DNA of 64,000 nucleotides from Ketogulonicigenium robustum. Lineage in GTDB: Bacteria > Pseudomonadota > Alphaproteobacteria > Rhodobacterales > Rhodobacteraceae. The notes beneath the pieces are model-generated. The model did not search any database. It was given only the letters and a program-made list of their open reading frames with translations, and was not told the DNA's origin. Shown here piece after piece: positions 59,228-64,000 of this stretch. Numbering within the stretch: position 1 is the first letter of the stretch; each line of letters starts with the position of its first letter. The stretch spans positions 2,388,468 through 2,452,467 of the forward strand of contig NZ_CP019937.1 in the NCBI RefSeq assembly GCF_002117445.1. The letters are read 5' to 3'. A program made the position numbers and the translations under genes.

Positions 59228-60103
59228 TCAGGCGGCAAACTCGCTACGGGCATAGCCCTGAATGAACAACAGGGCCGACAAATCGCCGTGGTTGATGCGG
59301 ATGTCGCATTCGGCGGCCACGGCAGGTTTGGCATGCAGCGCGACGCCCGCGCCCGCCAGCCCCAACATTCCCAGATCGTTCGCCCCATCGCCGACGGCCA
59401 TGACCTGATCGTTGCTTAGGCCCAGCTTGTCGCGCAACTCCTCCAACGCCTCGATCTTGGCGGCGCGGCCCAAGATGGGGGTAGCGACCGCGCCGGTCAG
59501 GGCGCCATCTTCCACCAGCAGCGTGTTCGCACGGTTCTCGTCGAACCCCAGCGCAGCACCGACGCGCGCGGTAAAGGCGGTGAACCCGCCCGAGACCAGC
59601 GCGCAATACGCCCCGTTTGCCTTCATCGTAGCAATCAGGTCGCGCCCGCCGGGGGTATAGGTGATGCGGGTGTCCAGCACGTGCTGGATGATCCCTTCGG
59701 GCAGGCCGCGCAGCAGGCCGACGCGCTCGCGCAGGGCCGCCTCGAAGTCCAGCTCGCCGTTCATGGCGCGGGCGGTGATGTCGGCGACACGCGCGCCGAC
59801 GCCAGCCTCGGCGGCCAGCTCGTCAATGCATTCCTGCCGGATCATGGTCGAATCCATATCGGCCAGCAGCAGCTGCTTTTTGCGCCCCGTTGTCGGCTGC
59901 ACGACCAGATCAACGCCCAAGGCTTGCAATGCCTCCCACCGCTGCCACTGATCGGCGGGCTGGGCGGGCATATCGAATTCCGCCGCCTCGCCGACCGACA
60001 GCCAACGCGGTGCGCCGCCTTGCCAGCTGGCGGCAAGGCTGTGGACCAGCGCCTCCTCGAGCACGGGGGATTGTGGGTCGGTCAGCAGGGTTGCGGTGAA
60101 CAT
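59228..60103 (-). CDS. serB: Phosphoserine phosphatase
   Basis: SerB (291 aa) makes L-serine from phosphoserine. The HAD catalytic motif is LLLADMDSTMIRQECIDELA near residue 85, with Thr in motif II (VSGGFTAFTARVG) and VGDGANDLGMLGLAG as motif III. An N-terminal regulatory domain of about 75 residues is less conserved. Start ATG 60103 is chosen; the frame is open further but reads non-family sequence. Downstream TauE-type gene follows after two bases. Confidence 0.95.
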   Translation of the reverse strand: MFTATLLTDPQSPVLEEALVHSLAASWQGGAPRWLSVGEAAEFDMPAQPADQWQRWEALQALGVDLVVQPTTGRKKQLLLADMDSTMIRQECIDELAAEAGVGARVADITARAMNGELDFEAALRERVGLLRGLPEGIIQHVLDTRITYTPGGRDLIATMKANGAYCALVSGGFTAFTARVGAALGFDENRANTLLVEDGALTGAVATPILGRAAKIEALEELRDKLGLSNDQVMAVGDGANDLGMLGLAGAGVALHAKPAVAAECDIRINHGDLSALLFIQGYARSEFAA

Positions 60104-60176
60104 GGGCGCCCTCGGCGGTGGATGGGTTTGGGGCGGTTGTAATCCCGCCGCCGCGGCAATGAAAGCACCAACCCTG

Positions 60177-61115
60177 CTAGATGACAGGGCTGGGCAGGGG
60201 CCGCCCCGCGAAATGCGCGGCCAGATTGGCAACCATCAGTTCCCCCATCGCCACGCGCGCAGCGGCTACCGCCCCGCCGACATGCGGCTGCAGCAACACG
60301 TTATCCAGCGCAAACAGCGCCTCGGGCACCTTCGGCTCGTGCGCGAACACGTCCAGCGCGGCCCCGCCCAACGCGCCGCTTTGCAGCAGCTCGACCATGG
60401 CGGGTTCGTCAATCACACTGCCGCGCGCCAGGTTGAGGACATGCCCCTGCGGGCCCAAAGCCTCCAACACCGCGCGGCTGACCAAGCCTTGCGTCTCGGC
60501 ACCGCCCGGCACGATGACGATCAGCCAATCGACATCGTGCGCCATCGCGGCCAAGTCGGGGTAGTACTCATAGGGCAAATCAGGCTTGGGGCTGCGCGCG
60601 GTGTAGCAAATCTGCATCTTCAGCGCGCGCAGGCGGTCGGCAATCTCGATGCCGATGCGGCCCATGCCGACGAAACCCGCCTTCTTGCCGACCAAGGTGC
60701 CGGTCAGCGGCGCGGCGGGGCCGCTTTGCCACTGGCCCGCGCGCACGAAGCGGTCGTGCCACGCGATGCGGCGGGTCATTTCAATCATCATGCCAACGCC
60801 CAGTTCGGCCACCACATCGTTCAGCAGCGGGTCGGGCGTGTTGCTGACGCGAATCCCCCGCGCGCTGGCCGCGGCGGTATCAACCCGGTCATACCCCGCC
60901 CCGTAATTCGCAATCATTTCAAGGGCGGGCAGCTGCGCGATCAGGGCGGCGGGCGCGGCACCGGCGGTCAGGCCACGGATGCGGGGGGCCACATCGGCCA
61001 GCAGGGCAGCACGGTCGGGGGCGTTGTAATAGGGGTGCAGCGTGAAGCCCTGTTGCTGCAAGGCAGCGGTCGTTTCGGGCAGCAGCGGCCCCGTTTGCAG
61101 GATGTCGATGGTCAT
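60177..61115 (-). CDS. D-2-hydroxyacid dehydrogenase
   Basis: A 312-aa NAD(P)-dependent dehydrogenase of the D-isomer family. The Rossmann motif is GFVGMGRIGIEIADRL (about residues 152-167), followed by VDWLIVIVPGGAETQGLVSR and LNLARGSVIDEPAMVELLQ with the conserved Arg; a Glu lies in DVFAHEPKVP and His in LLQPHVGG. The substrate is unclear: glyoxylate, hydroxypyruvate or another 2-keto acid. GGGGGC precedes the ATG. A 41-aa reading frame overlaps its start by four bases. Confidence 0.92.
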   Translation of the reverse strand: MTIDILQTGPLLPETTAALQQQGFTLHPYYNAPDRAALLADVAPRIRGLTAGAAPAALIAQLPALEMIANYGAGYDRVDTAAASARGIRVSNTPDPLLNDVVAELGVGMMIEMTRRIAWHDRFVRAGQWQSGPAAPLTGTLVGKKAGFVGMGRIGIEIADRLRALKMQICYTARSPKPDLPYEYYPDLAAMAHDVDWLIVIVPGGAETQGLVSRAVLEALGPQGHVLNLARGSVIDEPAMVELLQSGALGGAALDVFAHEPKVPEALFALDNVLLQPHVGGAVAAARVAMGELMVANLAAHFAGRPLPSPVI

Positions 61116-61237
61116 GGCTGTGCCCCCGTTTGCTTGGCTTTGCGGCGACGCTTGCGCAATTCGCCGGTGATGGCAAGCAACTGGCGGCTTGCCTTTGGGG
61201 GCAGGTTGATCAAAACCAGCAGGAACCGCCGTTCCAT
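61112..61237 (-). CDS. Possible 41-aa basic protein
   Basis: A short frame starts at ATG 61237 with a GGGGGG run seven bases upstream and ends in a TGA that overlaps the start of the hydroxyacid dehydrogenase gene (ATGA). The product is very basic (LPPKASRQLLAITGELRKRR) and matches nothing I recognise. The overlap and ribosome-binding site speak for translation; the short length and GC-rich context speak against. It could be a coupling leader peptide. Confidence 0.3.
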   Translation of the reverse strand: MERRFLLVLINLPPKASRQLLAITGELRKRRRKAKQTGAQP

Positions 61238-61250
61238 CAAAAGGCCCCCC

Positions 61251-62558
61251 ATGCGTCTGCACCATATTAAGGCAAACGCCTTCCATGCGCCCACTCTTGC
61301 CGCCGTCGAGGAACTGCCCGACACCCTCATCACCTGTGATGACCAGGGCACAATTGTGGCGGTGACGCCGGGGGGCGATCACGCCGACGCGCTGCGCCTG
61401 CCTGCGGGGCAGGTGTTGCTGCCGGGGTTTGTCGATCTGCACGTGCACGCCCCGCAATACCCCCAATTGGGAAGCGCGCTGGATCTGCCGCTGGAAGACT
61501 GGCTGCAGCACTACACCTTCCCGCTCGAGGCGCGCTACGCCGACCTCGATTTCGCGCGCGATGTGTATAGCGCGCTGATTGACGACATGCTGGCCCTTGG
61601 CACAACGGCGGCGCTGCATTTTGCCACCGTGCACGTGCCCGCAACGAACCTGCTGGCCGATATCTGTCTGGCCAAGGGGCAGCGGGCGGTGATCGGCAAG
61701 GTGGCGATGGACGACCCGGCAGCCTGCCCCGATTACTACCGCGATGCCTCGGCGGCTGATGCGGTGGCGGGCACGCGCGCGGTGATCGACCATATCCACA
61801 CCATCGCGGGTGTCGGGGGGCTTGTTGCCCCCGCAATCACGCCGCGCTTCATTCCCAGTTGCACCGATGAATGCTTGCACGGCTTGGGGCAACTGGCCGC
61901 CGAAACCGGTGTGCGGGTGCAATCGCATATCTCGGAATCCGACTGGGCGCATGGCTATGTGCAAGACCGCATGGGCCAGTCGGACGCGGAAAGCCTGGCT
62001 CATTTCGGCCTGCTGCGCCCACATTCTGTCTTCGCGCACGGCACACATCTGTCCGAGAGCGATATGGCGCTGCTGCGCGATCATGGGGCGGGGGTGGCGC
62101 ATTGCGCGGCGTCGAACGCCTATTTCGCTGGGGCGGTGTTTCCGCTGCGCCGCGCGCTGGATATGGGCCTGAACACCGGCCTTGGCACCGATATTTCGGG
62201 CGGCCCCAGCCCCTCTATATTCGAGGCTGCCCGCATGACCGTCGCCGCATCGCGCATCCGCCAGCGCGGCGTTGACGCGGCTGCCCCGTCCGACCAGCGT
62301 GGCACCGGCGAGGCCCCGATCGACATGGCGACCGCCTTCCATCTGGCCACGCGCGGCGGGGCGCAGACATTGGGCCTGCCCACGGGCAGCTTCGCGGTTG
62401 GGATGAAGTTTGATGCAATGGCGGTGGATACCACCGCTGCGGCAGGGACGATCCGCCCCTTTGGTGCGACCGGCCTGCGGCTGCTGGAAAAAATCCTGCA
62501 TACCGCAAGCCGGCCCAATATCGCCGCCGTCTGGACCGACGGCGTGCGGCGTGTTTAG
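61251..62558 (+). CDS. guaD: Guanine deaminase
   Basis: GuaD (435 aa) converts guanine to xanthine. The zinc ligands are in FVDLHVHAPQYPQLG (about residues 62-76), RVQSHISESDW, SVFAHGTHLS and GLGTDISGGPSPS with the catalytic Asp. Family block ALHFATVHVPATNLLADIC is present. ATG 61251 has AAGG upstream; the frame is open upstream without family sequence. Divergent from the dehydrogenase. Its stop shares bases with the convergent qorB stop. Confidence 0.96.
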   Translation: MRLHHIKANAFHAPTLAAVEELPDTLITCDDQGTIVAVTPGGDHADALRLPAGQVLLPGFVDLHVHAPQYPQLGSALDLPLEDWLQHYTFPLEARYADLDFARDVYSALIDDMLALGTTAALHFATVHVPATNLLADICLAKGQRAVIGKVAMDDPAACPDYYRDASAADAVAGTRAVIDHIHTIAGVGGLVAPAITPRFIPSCTDECLHGLGQLAAETGVRVQSHISESDWAHGYVQDRMGQSDAESLAHFGLLRPHSVFAHGTHLSESDMALLRDHGAGVAHCAASNAYFAGAVFPLRRALDMGLNTGLGTDISGGPSPSIFEAARMTVAASRIRQRGVDAAAPSDQRGTGEAPIDMATAFHLATRGGAQTLGLPTGSFAVGMKFDAMAVDTTAAAGTIRPFGATGLRLLEKILHTASRPNIAAVWTDGVRRV

Positions 62559-63403
62559 CCCTTCAGGGCGGCGCTGACGGCATCTGCCAGCGTGGTGGTC
62601 GGGCGACCGATCAGCTTCGACAGATCCTTGCTTTCGCTGAACAGCGCGCCTTGCGATGCGCCGATGTCCCATGATGCAATGGCGTCGGCCAGCGGTGCGG
62701 GCAGGCCGATACCGGCCAGCGTCTTGGCATAGTCGCCTTCGCTCAGGTGGTTGTAGGGCAGAGGCTTGCCGGTCTGGCGGGCAACCTCGGCGGCCAGATC
62801 GGCCAATGTGTAGGACGTATCGCCAGCCAGCTCGTAGGTTTTGCCGATGTGGCCGTCTGTGGTCAGTACGGCGACGGCTGCGGCAGCGTAATCGGCGCGC
62901 GTCGCCGATGCGATGCGACCCTCGCCCGCGCTGCCGATAAAGGCACCCCCAGCCACTGCGCCGCCGATGCTGCCGGTGTAGTTTTCGGTGTACCAGCCGT
63001 TACGCAGGATGGTGTAGTCGATGCCCGATGCCTTGATTGCAGCTTCGGTCGTGCGGTGCTCGTCCGCCAGGCTGAGGGGTGATTCGTCCGCGTTCAGCAA
63101 GCTGGTGTAAACGATGTAGCCCACGCCCGCAGCCTTGGCGGCCGCGATGACATTGGCGTGCTGCGTGGCGCGCTGGCCGACTTCGCTCGAGGAGATGAGA
63201 AGCAGCTTGTCCACGCCCTTCAGCGCGGCTTCCAGCGCGTCGACATCGTTATAATTGGCCGCGCGGGCCGCAACGCCCAGATCGTCAGCCTTGGCGGGGT
63301 CGCGCACCAGTGCCACGATATCGCTGGCCGGCACTTTTTCCTTCAATTGGGCGATGACAAGACGGCCCAGTTGGCCGGTTGCACCCGTAACAGCGATAGT
63401 CAT
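62555..63403 (-). CDS. qorB: NAD(P)H-dependent quinone oxidoreductase, QorB-like
   Basis: A 282-aa NmrA/atypical SDR-family protein. ITVTGATGQLGR-type start (MTIAVTGATGQLGRLVIAQL) binds NADPH. LLISSSEVGQRATQHANVIAAAKAAGVGYIVYTSLLNAD, YTILRNGWYTENY and FIGSAGEGRIASATRADYA match QorB (YtfG), which reduces quinones by two electrons. AAGGAG is seven bases before the ATG. It is divergent from a HxlR-type regulator, the same pair seen in other bacteria. Confidence 0.92.
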   Translation of the reverse strand: MTIAVTGATGQLGRLVIAQLKEKVPASDIVALVRDPAKADDLGVAARAANYNDVDALEAALKGVDKLLLISSSEVGQRATQHANVIAAAKAAGVGYIVYTSLLNADESPLSLADEHRTTEAAIKASGIDYTILRNGWYTENYTGSIGGAVAGGAFIGSAGEGRIASATRADYAAAAVAVLTTDGHIGKTYELAGDTSYTLADLAAEVARQTGKPLPYNHLSEGDYAKTLAGIGLPAPLADAIASWDIGASQGALFSESKDLSKLIGRPTTTLADAVSAALKG

Positions 63404-63488
63404 GCTTTTTCTCCTTGTGGGTATGACTGTTCATATTCATATGTGAAGACACTAACGAATTATAAGTACATACATGCAGGTAAGTATA
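63404..63488. promoter_or_regulatory. AT-rich divergent promoter region of qorB and its regulator
   Basis: This 85-base gap is much richer in AT than the rest. A minus-strand TATAAT (63459-63464) is a good -10 for qorB. A partly symmetrical TTCATATTCATATGTGAA (63430-63447) and a direct repeat of TAAGTA (63463-63468 and 63481-63486) are candidate regulator sites. Confidence 0.6.
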
Positions 63489-63866
63489 ATGAATCAGCTG
63501 GCATGGGCCACCGACGGCGATGTGTCGCCTGCGGCCGACGTGCTGCGCGCGGGGTGCCCCTCGCGTCGGGTATTGGGGCATCTGACCAGCCGCTGGGGCG
63601 TGCTGGTTCTGGTGGCGTTGATGCTGCACGGCCAGCAGCGCTTTAGCATGCTGCGTCGCCGGATCGAGGGGGTGAGCGAGCGCATGCTGGCCCAGACCCT
63701 ACAGTTGCTGGAAGCGGATGGAATCGTGCAGCGCATTGATTTCAAAGAGGTTCCTCCGCATGTTGAATATGTTTTGACCCCCATCGGGCGCGAGGCGGCC
63801 GACAAGGTGACAGCCCTTGCCGCTTGGGCCGAGGACAACTTGCCGCGCTTTGATAATGCGCGGTGA
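63489..63866 (+). CDS. HxlR-family transcriptional regulator
   Basis: A 125-aa winged-helix regulator. CPSRRVLGHLTSRWGVLVLVALMLHGQQRFSMLRRRIEGVSERMLAQTLQ is the HxlR core, and VEYVLTPIGREA closes the wing. A Cys (residue 23, in RAGCPSRR) is at the position where related regulators sense oxidants or quinones. ATG 63489 is favoured over 63474 by spacing from AGG. It most likely represses qorB and itself (QorR/YtfH type). Confidence 0.9.
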   Translation: MNQLAWATDGDVSPAADVLRAGCPSRRVLGHLTSRWGVLVLVALMLHGQQRFSMLRRRIEGVSERMLAQTLQLLEADGIVQRIDFKEVPPHVEYVLTPIGREAADKVTALAAWAEDNLPRFDNAR

Positions 63867-64000
63867 GGTGCGCTGATTTAGCATTCAACTTCGGTGTAAC
63901 TTTTCGGTGAAATGCCGCTTTATGCGGTGTAAGCTGCCGTTATGGCAGGGCGGCCTTCCCCGTGCGGAAGGCGCTGCCGCATCCATGAGGGGGCCGTGAA
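63867..64000. other. Right-edge non-coding stretch with hairpins
   Basis: No gene is seen in the last 134 bases. Two stems stand out: CCGC/GCGG near 63914-63926, and GGCAG plus GCCTTCC (63944-63959) pairing with GGAAGGC plus CTGCC (63966-63978). A GAGGGGG run followed by GTG at the very end might begin a gene outside the window. Confidence 0.5.

Noticed and set aside
61116..62672. Upstream extension of the hydroxyacid dehydrogenase frame across guaD
   Set aside because: The real protein starts at MTIDILQTGPLLP; the extension is antisense to guaD and has no domain.

Overview
The window is a compact, GC-rich piece of alphaproteobacterial chromosome, most likely from a member of the Rhodobacteraceae. 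The reasons are the fbcFBC-type cytochrome bc1 operon, a DUF2125 protein, a TIGR03862-type flavoprotein, YjbF/YjbH surface proteins, a Hint-domain protein, a porin with a C-terminal Phe, and the rbfA-truB-rpsO-pnp block with family-typical insertions. I cannot assign the genus. About 53 protein genes are supported. I see no rRNA, tRNA, CRISPR array, insertion sequence, prophage or integrase. No gap between genes exceeds about 260 bases.

Layout. 1-5.0 kb (minus): lipid A/Kdo genes (lpxK cut by the left edge, a divergent Kdo-transferase homologue), pmbA/tldE and a secreted DUF2125 protein. 5.1-9.4 kb (plus): a flavoprotein, then a yjbH-yjbF exopolysaccharide-type pair and a small secreted protein. 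9.5-15.0 kb (minus): leuS-lptE-holA, then a porin with strong inverted repeats in its leader. 15.2-19.6 kb: a YggS-type PLP protein, exonuclease III, a CenR-like response regulator, an L,D-transpeptidase, a DsbA/FrnE-like protein and an outer-membrane barrel. 19.8-22.5 kb: petABC. 22.5-25.9 kb (minus): thiBPQ behind a TPP riboswitch. 26-28.4 kb: aroC and a Hint protein. 28.5-32.1 kb (minus): HU, then adenine deaminase overlapping AMP nucleosidase. 32.3-37.1 kb: rluA, dnaKJ with a sigma-32-like promoter, dapB. 37.2-43.1 kb (plus): rbfA, a phosphodiester glycosidase, truB, an anchored RTX-repeat protein, rpsO, pnp. 43.3-46.5 kb: a second L,D-transpeptidase and gyrB. 46.5-50.5 kb: an AbrB-type membrane protein with trhO, and pncA-pncB (NAD salvage). 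50.5-53.4 kb (minus): mepA, a phytase-like esterase, yhhQ, arfB. 53.6-58.5 kb (plus): yggT, recQ, yaaA, an ABC exporter. 58.5-63.9 kb: a TauE/SafE permease, serB, a 2-hydroxyacid dehydrogenase, guaD, and a divergent qorB/HxlR-regulator pair.

Functional themes. Envelope building recurs: lipid A/Kdo, LptE, two L,D-transpeptidases, MepA, a CenR-like regulator, porin, a LpxQ-like barrel and YjbFH. Purine salvage recurs too: AMP nucleosidase with adenine deaminase, and guanine deaminase. Genes are packed tightly, with ATGA/TAATG overlaps inside operons and several convergent pairs whose stop codons share four bases.

I found no clear new defence or mobile system. The best leads are the anchored RTX protein inside the translation/RNA-decay block, the 11-bp perfect inverted repeat before the porin, the Kdo-transferase homologue lacking the usual catalytic motif, the small protein after yjbF with its own promoter, and structured leaders before yhhQ and at the right edge.
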